The notes below the pieces were generated by a model that did not search any database, was not told the origin of the DNA, and saw only the letters and a program-made list of their open reading frames with translations. Position numbers and translations under genes: made by a program. Positions 24,743-34,473 of a DNA stretch of 64,000 nt are shown here, piece by piece. Numbering within the stretch: position 1 is the stretch's first letter; the number at the start of each line of letters is the position of its first letter. The stretch comes from [Eubacterium] infirmum (GTDB lineage: Bacteria; Bacillota; Clostridia; Peptostreptococcales; Anaerovoracaceae), in assembly GCA_900450455.1 (NCBI GenBank), contig UGGN01000001.1, positions 1,364,001-1,428,000 of the forward strand, in the 5' to 3' direction.

Positions 24743-26737
24743 ATGCGCGATATGATTCAAAGAAGGAAATTGCATATATGCTTAGTAGCAATTCTGACAT
24801 TGCTTGTCACAGTTTTGGCTGTAAGTCCTGTATTTGCAGATGATGAAGAGATAGATGATTCTGTCCGTGAAATCTTTGAGCAATATGAGAATAGCGGAGC
24901 TGCAAAAAACGAATATATTTTTGATGGAGCAACGACAAGATATTTTAATGTCGAAATTAAAGTAAACAAGGATTATTCATATGAAATAACGGAGACAATA
25001 GATGTTTTATTTAAATCCGGTAAGTCTAAGCATGGAATTACAAGAAGTATTCCCCTCGCAGGAAACTACAGAATTAAGGACATAAGCGTCGAAGGAGACA
25101 AATATGATATAGGTAAAGATAATGGAAACCTCAACATAAAGATAGGTGATGCATATAGATACGTGACAGGGGAAAAGGTCTATAAGATTAAGTACAAGAT
25201 TGAAAATTACCTTCAGTCCAATGTAGAAAATCACTTATATGTCGATATTATTCCAACAAACTGGCAGATGAAAATCATGTCATCAAATGCCACGGTTAAA
25301 TTGCCGGAGGATTTTCCTTATACCGGGATGAAAAGCTACACAGGTAAATACGGCAGCACCGAGCAATATGGAACTTGGGAATATGATAAAAATAGCAACA
25401 CCCTAAACTATAAGGCATCGATGATTCCGTCAAACTACGGTGTAACTCTTCTTGCAAATACTCCTAAGAATTACTGGGTGGGTGCACACAGTAAGGGCTG
25501 GAGCAATCCGCTAAATGTCCTTATTCTTTCGCTTTGTATAATTTTTATTTTATTAGTGAGACTTAAGAACAGTAATAAATCCAAGGATATAGTTTCACCT
25601 GTAATTTTTAATCCGCCTGATGGAATTACACCTGCTGAAATTGGATATCTGGTAGATGAGGTTGTTGATAGAGAGGACGTAGTTTCTTTATACCTATATC
25701 TTGCATCAAAGGGATACATCAAGATAGAAGAGGGAGAGGACAAAAATGACACTACGATTACTTCAATGAAAGTGCCTGAAGATGAACCCGATTTTGTCAA
25801 TGAATTCTATAAAGCCTTATTTGAATCCTTAGATAATGAAAGCATAGGTCGAAAATGTAATATTGAAGATGCCGGTGAAGAGATAGGTGAATCATATAAT
25901 AAGATTAGAGCTAATATCGAATGGAGATTTAAGGGAGAAAAGGCTATTTACTCTAAGGTATCTGAAAGCCTTGAGAAATTTGCAGTTAAGATAGGATGCA
26001 TAGGCTTTTTCGCGACAGCTCTATTATCAGCATATAGATCGAGTGTTGTTTTGGATTTTGATATACTGTCCATCATTGGTATTTTCTTATTTTCCATTCC
26101 TGTAATGGCAGTATGGGCATTTTTATTTAAATTCCTCAGAAAAAAGATAATTTATATAAAATCCAAAAATGTTGCTAAAGGCACGGCAGGCATAGTATTT
26201 AGCGGTATACTTTATATGGCTTATTTGATAGGATTTAATGTGCTGATATACTTTACCGGTAAAGATGATACACCGATGTATATATATCCGGCTATAATGA
26301 TATATGCTCTGATACTTCCGTTCTTGATAATTGGAATAAGAAAGAGAAGTGATTATAACCGTAAGATGTATGGAGAAATTTTGGGATTCAGAAACTTTAT
26401 AGAAACTGCGGAAGTAGATAAGATCAATGAGCTTGTAGAAGAAAACCCATCATATTTCTATGATATTTTGCCATATGCATACGTGTTCAAGCTTACGGAT
26501 AAATGGGTGAAGAAGTTTGAAAACATCAAAATGCCTGAGCATAGCAGTTATACCTCACATAGATCTGACGCTTTTGATTATATGTGGGTAAATATGATGA
26601 TGAACAGTATAGAGAGCAGCACATATAGCGGTATATCCGCGGCAAGCCCTGATATTGGCGGCGGCGGATTCTCGAGCAGCGGTGGTGGCGGATTCTCAGG
26701 CGGCGGTGCCGGCGGTGGTGGCGGCGGTACCTGGTAA
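24743..26737 (+). CDS. DUF2207 membrane protein, copy 1
   Basis: A 664-residue exported membrane protein. Signal peptide (ICLVAILTLLVTVLAVSPVFADD), an extracellular beta-rich DUF2207 domain (about 50-250), a helix near 255-270, a cytoplasmic region with PAEIGYLVDEVVDREDVVSLYLYLA and then two to four helices (about 420-535). The C-terminal tail is a Gly/Ser-rich stretch ending GGGGGTW, typical of the family. The function of DUF2207 proteins is unknown; they are often next to LemA, as here. Start 24743 is chosen for AGAAGGGAG upstream. A paralogue is at 31266. Confidence 0.85.
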   Translation: MRDMIQRRKLHICLVAILTLLVTVLAVSPVFADDEEIDDSVREIFEQYENSGAAKNEYIFDGATTRYFNVEIKVNKDYSYEITETIDVLFKSGKSKHGITRSIPLAGNYRIKDISVEGDKYDIGKDNGNLNIKIGDAYRYVTGEKVYKIKYKIENYLQSNVENHLYVDIIPTNWQMKIMSSNATVKLPEDFPYTGMKSYTGKYGSTEQYGTWEYDKNSNTLNYKASMIPSNYGVTLLANTPKNYWVGAHSKGWSNPLNVLILSLCIIFILLVRLKNSNKSKDIVSPVIFNPPDGITPAEIGYLVDEVVDREDVVSLYLYLASKGYIKIEEGEDKNDTTITSMKVPEDEPDFVNEFYKALFESLDNESIGRKCNIEDAGEEIGESYNKIRANIEWRFKGEKAIYSKVSESLEKFAVKIGCIGFFATALLSAYRSSVVLDFDILSIIGIFLFSIPVMAVWAFLFKFLRKKIIYIKSKNVAKGTAGIVFSGILYMAYLIGFNVLIYFTGKDDTPMYIYPAIMIYALILPFLIIGIRKRSDYNRKMYGEILGFRNFIETAEVDKINELVEENPSYFYDILPYAYVFKLTDKWVKKFENIKMPEHSSYTSHRSDAFDYMWVNMMMNSIESSTYSGISAASPDIGGGGFSSSGGGGFSGGGAGGGGGGTW

Positions 26738-26784
26738 ACCGTAAACCTGTAATTATAGGGCAAGCTAAAGTTTAATGTATTTGT

Positions 26785-26806
26785 ATCATCATTGATATGA
26801 TGATAT
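26785..26806 (+). other. Inverted repeat between DUF2207 and lemA
   Basis: TATCATCA and TGATGATA flank TTGATA, an 8-bp-arm hairpin without a T run. It may be an attenuator or a weak processing site in the shared transcript. Confidence 0.35.
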
Positions 26807-26866
26807 GATATATCAGATAATACAATAAGTTAATGATTAAATATATGAGAAAAAGAGGTGTTTAGT

Positions 26867-27418
26867 ATGTTACTTTATATAATTATTGGAATAGCAATAT
26901 TATTAGTATTATGGCTAATTGTAAGCTATAACGGTTTTGTAAAGCTGGCCGCAAACTGCGAAGAGGGATTTTCAACCATGGATGTTTATCTCAAAAAGAG
27001 ATTCGATTTAATTCCTAATTTGGTTGAAACTGTAAAGGGTTATGCAGCTCACGAATCGAAGACCCTAGAAGCTGTTGTAGCTGCAAGATCAGCTGTTGCA
27101 AGCTCATCTACAACGGCTGAGAAGTTGGAGAACGAAAATGTTCTTACCGGAACGCTCAGAAGTCTTTTTGCAGTAGCGGAGGCATATCCCGACCTCAAGG
27201 CAAATGCTAACTTTATAGAGTTGATGGAACAGCTTAAGCATGTTGAGGAGGATATAGCAAATTCACGTAAGTACTACAATGCTGTAGTTAAGAGATTTAA
27301 TATCAAATGTAGAACCTTCCCATCAGCAATCGTAGCAAAGATATTCAGCTTCAGTGCAAAGCCTATGTTTGAAGTTAAGGATGAAGTTGAGCGTGATAAT
27401 GTAAAGGTCAGCTTCTAG
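26867..27418 (+). CDS. lemA: LemA family protein
   Basis: A 183-residue membrane-anchored protein. One N-terminal helix (LLYIIIGIAILLVLWLIVSYN) is followed by the LemA helical bundle: KRFDLIPNLVETVKGYAAHE, then ENVLTGTLRSLFAVAEAYPDLKAN, NFIELMEQLKHVEEDIANSRKYYN and the closing FNIKCRTFPS. LemA proteins have an exposed N-terminus and are of unknown function, usually paired with DUF2207 or TPM-domain proteins. Start 26867 follows AAAGAGGTG. It is 129 bp after the DUF2207 gene. Confidence 0.9.
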   Translation: MLLYIIIGIAILLVLWLIVSYNGFVKLAANCEEGFSTMDVYLKKRFDLIPNLVETVKGYAAHESKTLEAVVAARSAVASSSTTAEKLENENVLTGTLRSLFAVAEAYPDLKANANFIELMEQLKHVEEDIANSRKYYNAVVKRFNIKCRTFPSAIVAKIFSFSAKPMFEVKDEVERDNVKVSF

Positions 27419-27452
27419 TTTAGACATATTTCAAATTTTGTAAGGAAATACT

Positions 27453-28526
27453 ATGATAGAAATAAAAGATATAGGTTGCTTTCCGTCTTTGCCTGAGCTT
27501 GCCTGCAATGTAATCGACGAGAATATCAAAGCGCTTGAGGAGCTGCTTGCGAAGGGAATTGATATTAACAAGGAGATTAAGCTATCCAAATATACGGAGC
27601 TTTCGCCACTTAATCTCGCTTTGATTATGAACAAGACAAAGTCGGTTGAATGGCTCGTTGAAAATGGAGCTGAGCTCAATGATGAGGGAAGTCCGTCGTT
27701 TTTACTTGCTGTGAGATATTGCAGTGAGCCTCTAATTAGATATTTAGTATCAAAGGGCGCAAAAGTAAATGTGCTTAACAATGTTGAGACAGACGCTTTT
27801 GAGCAGACCTTATATGGAAATAAGCTTGAAAACCTTGCTTTGATAGATGAGCTGGGGCATAGTGTGAAAAAGTATGGAGGTCCGGCATTTAGAAAATCTG
27901 TGAAAGATAGAGATTATAAGGCTATGGAGTTCTTCATAAAAAGAGGTGTCGACATAAACTATAATCGTCCTGATATGGTTTACTCATTTTGTCCAACACC
28001 GCTCTGCGTGGCTGCCAGGTATGTTGACCTTAAGATGTGCAAATATCTAGTTGAACACGGTGCAGATGTGACCATTACCGAAAAGGATGGAATGAGGCCT
28101 TACAGCATCGCCATAGAAAAGGGAGATATGGAGATGGCTGAATATTTTAAGTCGCTTGAACCCGAGAAATTCCACAGCATGAATAACAAGCTGGATGAAC
28201 TTAAGCCATACAAGCTGCCAAAGCATCTGCTGGAATTCTTACAAGGAGATAAGCTCCGCTTTGAACTTGAAGACTGCGATTTTGATTATATAGAATTTTT
28301 ATCTTTGATTGAAACTATTCCAATGAAGATTGGCAGGAGAAAGCTTCTTAGAATTTCAAAGTCGACCGGTGACTATGACCATTTCTACATAGTATGGAAT
28401 CCTAAGAGCAAGAAGATTGCTGCATATGACCTGGAACATGAGGAACTTCATGATCTCTGCAGTTTCAAGGAGTTTATGGAAGACATATCCGCCTACCTTC
28501 AGAAAGTTATAGATGGAGACATATAA
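27453..28526 (+). CDS. Ankyrin-repeat protein with SUKH-like C-terminal part
   Basis: A 357-residue soluble protein. Residues 1-230 contain four to five ankyrin-type units (PLNLALIMNKTKSVEWLVENGAEL, PLCVAARYVDLKMCKYLVEHGADV, PYSIAIEKGDMEMAEYF). The remaining 120 residues (FLQGDKLRFELEDCDFDYIEF ... HFYIVWNPKSKKIAAYDLE ... CSFKEFMEDISAYL) end in the strand-and-helix pattern of SMI1/KNR4 (SUKH) proteins. Ankyrin and SUKH proteins are both used as toxin-immunity modules. It is 34 bp after lemA and overlaps nothing. Confidence 0.65.
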   Translation: MIEIKDIGCFPSLPELACNVIDENIKALEELLAKGIDINKEIKLSKYTELSPLNLALIMNKTKSVEWLVENGAELNDEGSPSFLLAVRYCSEPLIRYLVSKGAKVNVLNNVETDAFEQTLYGNKLENLALIDELGHSVKKYGGPAFRKSVKDRDYKAMEFFIKRGVDINYNRPDMVYSFCPTPLCVAARYVDLKMCKYLVEHGADVTITEKDGMRPYSIAIEKGDMEMAEYFKSLEPEKFHSMNNKLDELKPYKLPKHLLEFLQGDKLRFELEDCDFDYIEFLSLIETIPMKIGRRKLLRISKSTGDYDHFYIVWNPKSKKIAAYDLEHEELHDLCSFKEFMEDISAYLQKVIDGDI

Positions 28527-28539
28527 GGAGATAAGCGCA

Positions 28540-29124
28540 ATGGGAATGATTGATAACATAAAGCTAATTGAGAAGTATATTTGCGAAAACTTTGATGAAT
28601 GGGATCTAGATGATCCTATTGAGGAAGAGTATTACGATGAGTATCTGGAACTGGAAGGGGCTTCAGATGAAGAACTGAGCAAGTTTGAAGAAAGCTTTGG
28701 TATAAGCTTGCCGGATGGGTTCAAAGAACTATATAAATACAAGAACGGAAGCAAGTATATGAGTATATTGCCTTGTAATATAGACGAACGCGATATGTGT
28801 TTCAATCTCATGAGTCTTTCTGAAATTGAAAATTGCAAGAGCTATTTTCAAAATAAAAATGCCTTGTTAACAGATTTTCCTGAGTATTTTTCAGATGAAG
28901 AGATTGAGGAAATGCGTGATACAAGGATAAAGCCATATCTTTTTAACGAGAAATGGATTCCATTTGCACAGTACTGTGACAGCTGCTATTTGATGCTGGA
29001 CTTCGATCCTGATGAGGATGGTGACCTTGCTCAGGTAATTTGCTATATTCACGATCCGGATGAAATCATATATGCATCAAAAGATATTACCGAACTTGTT
29101 GAAAGCATAGTAGGGAGCTTATAG
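28540..29124 (+). CDS. SMI1/KNR4 (SUKH) family protein
   Basis: A 194-residue acidic protein with the SUKH entry motif ASDEELSKFEESFGISLPDGFKELYKYKNGS (about 45-74), a middle PFAQYCDSCYLMLDFDPDEDGDLAQVI and a closing helix. SUKH proteins serve as immunity proteins against contact-dependent and polymorphic toxins in many bacteria. Start 28540 has ATAAGGAGATAA upstream and lies 13 bp after the previous gene. Confidence 0.75.
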   Translation: MGMIDNIKLIEKYICENFDEWDLDDPIEEEYYDEYLELEGASDEELSKFEESFGISLPDGFKELYKYKNGSKYMSILPCNIDERDMCFNLMSLSEIENCKSYFQNKNALLTDFPEYFSDEEIEEMRDTRIKPYLFNEKWIPFAQYCDSCYLMLDFDPDEDGDLAQVICYIHDPDEIIYASKDITELVESIVGSL

Positions 29125-29130
29125 AACAGA

Positions 29131-30027
29131 ATGGCGATTGATGGAGTAAAGATCATAGATAGTGACGATGGTTATGACATCTATAATTCTATAGTCGAAA
29201 GATATAAGGACGGTGAAAATATAGATAATATAATTGCTGATATCTTAGAGGAGGAGAGCAATTATTGCACGGATGATTTTTACACAGAAATTTATTGGAC
29301 TGCGCTTGCTTATTCACTTTGGAAGATAGGACATCTTCCGGAAGATATAAAGACTAAGGCGCTTGAGCTAATTGAGAATGGGGCTGATGACTTTTGGCTT
29401 GAAATTGACAGCAAGGCGAAGTCACAAAGGCAAAGGGCCCTTGATAAATTAGCTATACAGCTTCAAAGCGAAAATCCCAGACCTATCAAGGTGCCTAAGT
29501 CGAGAGTAAAGCGCGAGCCTTACTTTACGCAGGGAGATGTAATTAGCGTTGAATTTGAAGACGAATACGGTTTGCTATTTGTATCCGAAATAAATCAAAC
29601 GCCGAGAAAAATCGAATATCACTTAGCATGTACTCGTTTATTGCAAAAAGATAAGCCGAGCGTGGATGACTTTTTAAATAGCGAGATTGCATGTTCGCAT
29701 TTATCTAAAAATGTCGGGGTAAATTTAGATGATAATTTCAGTCTTGATGATATTTTTGATATCAAAATTTCACATAACTCCGATGGTAAGGAGTTTGCTG
29801 TCGATACGGACTGTTGGTTTAACCATAAGGATTTAGGTCTAATACTCGATAAATTAGAAAAAATAGCTGAAATCGAGCTTAATCCATATTCTCTTTGGAC
29901 TCTCGCGCCGGCTAAAACGCTCAATGATATATATGAAGAGATAACAAGGAATAAAGAGTCCTTTAATCTAAAGTTTATGGAAACACATAAGCTGGTTAAG
30001 GATATAATTTGGGAAAAAAGTGAATGA
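29131..30027 (+). CDS. Hypothetical 298-residue protein, immunity-like (DUF4259/Imm26-like features)
   Basis: The N-terminal part (YTEIYWTALAYSLWKIGHLP, near 50-70) resembles DUF4259. The centre (PYFTQGDVISVEFEDEYGLLFV, near 130) resembles the barrel entry of Imm26-like immunity proteins. These are impressions from motif shape, not searches. It starts 6 bp after the SUKH gene and ends before a bidirectional terminator, so it closes the lemA-to-30-kb series. Confidence 0.5.
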   Translation: MAIDGVKIIDSDDGYDIYNSIVERYKDGENIDNIIADILEEESNYCTDDFYTEIYWTALAYSLWKIGHLPEDIKTKALELIENGADDFWLEIDSKAKSQRQRALDKLAIQLQSENPRPIKVPKSRVKREPYFTQGDVISVEFEDEYGLLFVSEINQTPRKIEYHLACTRLLQKDKPSVDDFLNSEIACSHLSKNVGVNLDDNFSLDDIFDIKISHNSDGKEFAVDTDCWFNHKDLGLILDKLEKIAEIELNPYSLWTLAPAKTLNDIYEEITRNKESFNLKFMETHKLVKDIIWEKSE

Positions 30028-30032
30028 AAAAA

Positions 30033-30059
30033 TGGGAGTAGGCTACCGACTTACTCCCA
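30033..30059. terminator. Bidirectional terminator between convergent genes
   Basis: TGGGAGTA (30033-30040) pairs with TACTCCCA (30052-30059) around an 11-nt loop. It lies between the stop at 30027 and the minus-strand gene whose stop (30051-30053) falls in the right arm. Confidence 0.75.
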
Positions 30060-31073
30060 TATTGTATATTGTGCTCCAACGCTATAACTATCGAGTTTTC
30101 CGTCATCGTAGAACTTAGCTTCAATCCTATATCTTTTCCAAAGAGAGTATTCCTCAGTTTGAATAACTATAGTGAAGTCATTTTCAAGTCGAATTTCTTT
30201 TGAATCCACCGGATTCAATGAATAAACATCTTTTGTTTTATTGTTCTTAAAATCATCAATATTTAATTTTGATATATCTACCCGGTTTATCTTTACCTCA
30301 TACAGTTGTTTGCTATCACCGGTGATACGGTAATGAGTGATTACGCAGTTTTTTAGCTTGTCTGTGTCATTACGCTTTGGCGTTAGGTAAACGTAGCCAT
30401 AGGATTTTCCCTCACGAATCAGTTCCATGCGCTCACCATAGTAGAAATGATCGTTTCGCATATTTGTAATATTGCTGTCAGCTGTCTTTCCAACAAAGCT
30501 GAAGCCTTTTGATAAAAGTTCCGAGGCCTGCGTTCTTCCGACTGTCACGGTAACATTTGATATCTGTACATCAATCGGTTTTGCCGGATATCCGGAAATA
30601 CTTAGACTAAGCATGATAACAAAGGCTGTCATGATAAATCCACCTAATACTGCGTTTACAGGTGAATATAGATAGGACTCCTTCTTATAAGATGTTAATT
30701 TTACAGAAATCAGTTTTATGATAAATAATACTATGCGATGTATTAATACAATCAAAAATTGAAATTTTAGACATTTATATATTGCAAAATCAGGGTTCCC
30801 TGATTTTAGATATATAAGATATCCTGTGATTAGATTTGCAAGTATCAAAGTTAGAATGCCGAAAGTCGCCTCAAAGAGGGCTCTTGTATCGGTTACGTCA
30901 TCGTATTTGATTGGAATACGGCCCTGTAAAGCCTGCCCAAGCTTGTAAATCCAAGGTGGAACTTCCTTGTGCCTTATAACGGCAAAGGCAAGCCTGAAAT
31001 ACATGAAAAATGTAAATGCAAGCACTAAAAATGTTACAAAGTAGAATGCTAAAGTAAATACGAAAGATCCCAT
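30051..31073 (-). CDS. Hypothetical membrane protein
   Basis: A 340-residue protein with four predicted helices in its first half (about 5-27, 70-88, 100-120, 138-160) and an extracytoplasmic-type domain of about 180 residues (VTVTVGRTQASELLSKGF ... DFTIVIQTEEYSLWKRY). The latter is strand-rich and unlike a known family. It is the only minus-strand gene in the 14-49 kb stretch apart from none else seen, and it splits the array into two operons. No function can be offered. Confidence 0.6.
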   Translation of the reverse strand: MGSFVFTLAFYFVTFLVLAFTFFMYFRLAFAVIRHKEVPPWIYKLGQALQGRIPIKYDDVTDTRALFEATFGILTLILANLITGYLIYLKSGNPDFAIYKCLKFQFLIVLIHRIVLFIIKLISVKLTSYKKESYLYSPVNAVLGGFIMTAFVIMLSLSISGYPAKPIDVQISNVTVTVGRTQASELLSKGFSFVGKTADSNITNMRNDHFYYGERMELIREGKSYGYVYLTPKRNDTDKLKNCVITHYRITGDSKQLYEVKINRVDISKLNIDDFKNNKTKDVYSLNPVDSKEIRLENDFTIVIQTEEYSLWKRYRIEAKFYDDGKLDSYSVGAQYTIWE

Positions 31074-31265
31074 TTATATTCCTCGTTTTCCTAAAATAAT
31101 CTAAGAAATATACATCACAATATTATATCATTTAATATGCTTTTTAAATAGAATTTGAACTTGAAAAATGCATAAAAATAGTTGATAATTTACTGAGAAT
31201 GCAAAGTGAACAGAAAATGGAAAGGGATGTATGATTTTGCTTTTAATCAATCATACGAGTGATAT

Positions 31266-33230
31266 ATGTACGATAGTGTAAATAGAAGAAAGAGGTGTAT
31301 AGGTCTAATATCAATCTTGGTTTTACTTGTCACAGCTTTGACTGTAAGCTATGCGTTTGCAACTGATGAGACATCAGGTGATGAAATAGAAAAGATATTT
31401 GAACAGCATGCTAATAGCGAATCTGCTAGAAGCGAGTACCACTCATTTGGAGCAACGACGAGGTATTTCAATGTTGAAATCAAGGTGAATAAGGACTATT
31501 CCTACGAAGTAACAGAGACGATAGATGTGCTTTTCAATTGGGGAAAACATGGAATTGTAAGATATATACCTCTTACAGGAAATTATAAGATAAAGGATAT
31601 CAGTGCCTGCGGAGATGAGTATAAAGTATCAAAGGAAGAGGGAAATCTGGTAATCCGGATTGGTAATGGTAATAGATATGTGAGTGGTGAAAAAGTCTAT
31701 AAAATTAAATATACAATACAAAATTATCTCCAGTCAAAGACAGAAAATCATATATATGTCGATGTCGTCCCAACAAATTGGGAAATGACGATCATGTCTA
31801 CAAATGCTGTAGTCAAGCTGCCGAATGACTTTAATTATACAAAGATGAAAAGTTATGTAGGACATTACGGAAGCACCAACAATAAAGGAACATGGACATA
31901 TGATGAGCAGAAAAATCAGCTTAACTATTCGGCGTCTATGATTCCATCAAAAAATGGTGTAACATTGCTTGCATATGCACCGAAAGCTTATTGGCAGGGG
32001 GCACTCAGCAAGGAATGGAGCAATCTGCTAAATGCAATCATTATTGTTATATGCTTGATATCTATAGTGATAATTAAATATAAAAGCAAAAAAAGTAAAG
32101 ATATTATTGCTCCGATTACATTTAATCCACCTGAGGGTATTACACCTGCGGAGCTTGGATATTTAGTGGATGAGCAGGTCGACAGAGAAGATGTAGTTTC
32201 TCTTTACCTTTACCTTGCATCAAAGGGCATTATACAGATAAAAGAAGGTGAGGGAAAGAAAGACACAATTATATGTGCCCTAAAGACACCTGTGGATGAG
32301 CCGGCATATGTTCAGAAATTCTATCAAGCACTGTTTAAATCAACAAGTGAAAAGAGCGTAGGTAGAGAGCTTAATCTTGAAGATGCCGGGGAACAGATAG
32401 GTGAGTCATATAAGACTATAACCGATCAGATTGAAAGTAAATTTCAAGGGAAAAAATCGATTTACTCTAAGAAGTCTGAAACAACTGAACTCTACGCAAA
32501 GATAATAGGATGTGCCGGCTTTGTTATAACATTGATACTGTCTCTATACAGATCTAACATGTATATTTACGGTATTTCTTCTAAACTCTCATTTGTGGCA
32601 TTTTTTGTATTTGCAGCATCTATTTGGGGAACATTACTTGAGAATTTAAGAAAGAAAATTTTTTACAGAAAATCAAAGAATAGAGTAAAGGGTACAATGG
32701 GTTTAATACTAAGCTCTATCGCCTATGTAATATATTCCAATACTTTAATATACTTCTCAACTAAAGGTGACACGCCTGTTTATATATATGCATTAACGGT
32801 AATATATGTGCTTTTACTTCCGTTTTTAATTATCGGAATAAAGCTAAGGAGCGATTATAACCGCAAGATATATGGTGAAATCTTGGGCTTCAGGGACTTT
32901 ATTGAAACAGCAGAAATAGATAGAGTCAATGAACTTGTAGACGAAAATCCTTCGTATTTCTATGATGTTTTACCATATGCATATGTATTCAAGTTAAGCA
33001 ATAAATGGATAAAGAAGTTTGAAACTATAAGAATACCTGAGCATCTCGGTTACGCACCACATGGAATAAGTACTTTTGATTATATTAGAATGAATACATT
33101 GATGCACAGTATAGAAAAAAGTACATTCGACGGAATATCAGCATCTAATTCCGACAGCGGTGGAGGATTTTTCTCCGGCGGCGGGTTTTCAGGAGGCGGC
33201 GCCGGCGGTGGCGGTGGCGGTGCCTGGTAA
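31266..33230 (+). CDS. DUF2207 membrane protein, copy 2
   Basis: A 654-residue paralogue of the protein at 24743, with the same layout: signal peptide (LISILVLLVTALTVSYAFA), DUF2207 domain, single helix near 260, PAELGYLVDEQVDREDVVSLYLYLA, helices near 405-530, and a Gly-rich tail ending GGGGGAW. Similarity is spread over the whole length, so the whole gene was duplicated. No lemA follows this copy; small acidic genes do. The ribosome binding site is weak (AGTGATAT). Confidence 0.85.
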   Translation: MYDSVNRRKRCIGLISILVLLVTALTVSYAFATDETSGDEIEKIFEQHANSESARSEYHSFGATTRYFNVEIKVNKDYSYEVTETIDVLFNWGKHGIVRYIPLTGNYKIKDISACGDEYKVSKEEGNLVIRIGNGNRYVSGEKVYKIKYTIQNYLQSKTENHIYVDVVPTNWEMTIMSTNAVVKLPNDFNYTKMKSYVGHYGSTNNKGTWTYDEQKNQLNYSASMIPSKNGVTLLAYAPKAYWQGALSKEWSNLLNAIIIVICLISIVIIKYKSKKSKDIIAPITFNPPEGITPAELGYLVDEQVDREDVVSLYLYLASKGIIQIKEGEGKKDTIICALKTPVDEPAYVQKFYQALFKSTSEKSVGRELNLEDAGEQIGESYKTITDQIESKFQGKKSIYSKKSETTELYAKIIGCAGFVITLILSLYRSNMYIYGISSKLSFVAFFVFAASIWGTLLENLRKKIFYRKSKNRVKGTMGLILSSIAYVIYSNTLIYFSTKGDTPVYIYALTVIYVLLLPFLIIGIKLRSDYNRKIYGEILGFRDFIETAEIDRVNELVDENPSYFYDVLPYAYVFKLSNKWIKKFETIRIPEHLGYAPHGISTFDYIRMNTLMHSIEKSTFDGISASNSDSGGGFFSGGGFSGGGAGGGGGGAW

Positions 33231-33266
33231 GTTTATATTTTAATATTGTTGTTAGGAGTATGATTT

Positions 33267-33710
33267 ATGGAAAAGACAATTACTATTGACGGTAATAAAT
33301 TCATGTTGGAAGAAGATGGTGTTTATTGCGGTGCTTATCTTGGTAAGATGAATGTATGGGGCAGAGATACCGACATTGTCCTTGAAACCGAAGAACAAAT
33401 CGGTGAAGTAATTGACAAATTCGTCGAAAAGATAGCATGGCTAAACGATAACAGGACAGCAGTACTCGATGTGTTTATGGAGGAAAACTATGATTTCATA
33501 GATTTTGTCAATGAAGAATACAATACGGAAATTACGGAAGATGATTTTAGAGATGCTTTGTTTGTAGGAAATGTATATATTTTTATAAATGGAAGAAACA
33601 GCGAATTTTCATTTGATCTGGACGCTGAACCGGATTATCTGTGCGGACATCTTGCAAATATGATGATAAGTGGCAGATATGAGATTGAATTCGGAGGATT
33701 GAACGGGTAA
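33267..33710 (+). CDS. Hypothetical 147-residue acidic protein
   Basis: Strongly acidic protein that looks like a DUF2262-type fold: an N-terminal strand pair (TITIDGNKFMLEEDGVYCG), a helix (EEQIGEVIDKFVEKIAWL) and an aromatic/acidic tail with FSFDLDAEPDYLCGH. Family naming is unsure. TTAGGAGTA precedes the ATG. It is 36 bp after DUF2207 copy 2 and leads the second half of the immunity-like array. Confidence 0.55.
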   Translation: MEKTITIDGNKFMLEEDGVYCGAYLGKMNVWGRDTDIVLETEEQIGEVIDKFVEKIAWLNDNRTAVLDVFMEENYDFIDFVNEEYNTEITEDDFRDALFVGNVYIFINGRNSEFSFDLDAEPDYLCGHLANMMISGRYEIEFGGLNG

Positions 33711-33737
33711 ATTATTGCATAATATAAAGGAGTTCTT

Positions 33738-34460
33738 ATGAAAAAATTACAACCATCAAAGGAATGGAAAACGAGATATGATGAAGTAAAGGAGCTGCTT
33801 ACATCACCTGTAAACTATGCAGAGTGCTTTGAGATGAAGGAGATACAAGGTAAGGAAATCTTCATTTTGGACATGGGGGAGATAAGCTTTCCAACAGGAG
33901 ATATACTTGTCAGGGATCCGTTAGTGTGGTTAAACAGAGATGAAATGCCGTATTTACAGTCTGTACCGAAGGGAAGATTTAGAATCGAAACATTGGTTGT
34001 AAAATTAGAAGAAGACCACTACAGGTATGCGCTCAGCAGAGTGAAATTTAGGGAGAATTTTCCGGTTATTTATTACGAGGCTCTCAAAGGTGATGAAAAC
34101 CTGGATGATGTAGACGATGATAGTATATTTGGATTTAATGTAGATGCCGGTCTTGCAACTATAGTTGATGTTGAGACAAGGAACGCATACTGTGATTTTG
34201 AGGATAAATGGTATGCAGAAAACCCGGGCAAGAATATATATGACGATTTTTTTGCAGCAATTTTTGCAAAGAGTGCTGAGGAAAATCCACTTTATCAAAG
34301 AGATGGCGGAGACTGGATAAACTTTAAAATACCGAATTCGGAACTTTCAATTCCGATGATACAATCAGGGTTTGGAGACGGAAGATATCCTGTCTATTTT
34401 GGTTATGACGAAGACGGGATGCTTTGCGATTTAGTTGTAGAATATATTTATTTAGCATAA
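33738..34460 (+). CDS. DUF4241 domain protein
   Basis: A 240-residue protein showing the DUF4241 hallmarks in order: GDILVRDPLVWLNRDE (about 55-70), PYLQSVPKGRF, FGFNVDAGLATIVD (near 135), NIYDDFFAAIF, GDWINFKIP and the closing QSGFGDGRYPVYFGYDEDG. The function is unknown; the family has been noted in polyimmunity loci. AAAGGAG precedes the ATG. Next gene starts 13 bp later. Confidence 0.8.
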   Translation: MKKLQPSKEWKTRYDEVKELLTSPVNYAECFEMKEIQGKEIFILDMGEISFPTGDILVRDPLVWLNRDEMPYLQSVPKGRFRIETLVVKLEEDHYRYALSRVKFRENFPVIYYEALKGDENLDDVDDDSIFGFNVDAGLATIVDVETRNAYCDFEDKWYAENPGKNIYDDFFAAIFAKSAEENPLYQRDGGDWINFKIPNSELSIPMIQSGFGDGRYPVYFGYDEDGMLCDLVVEYIYLA

Positions 34461-34473
34461 TGAGGTGTGATGT

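Noticed and set aside
26641..26735. Gly-rich end of DUF2207 as a frameshift artefact
   Set aside because: The same tail occurs in the second copy at 33150-33230 and is typical of the family.
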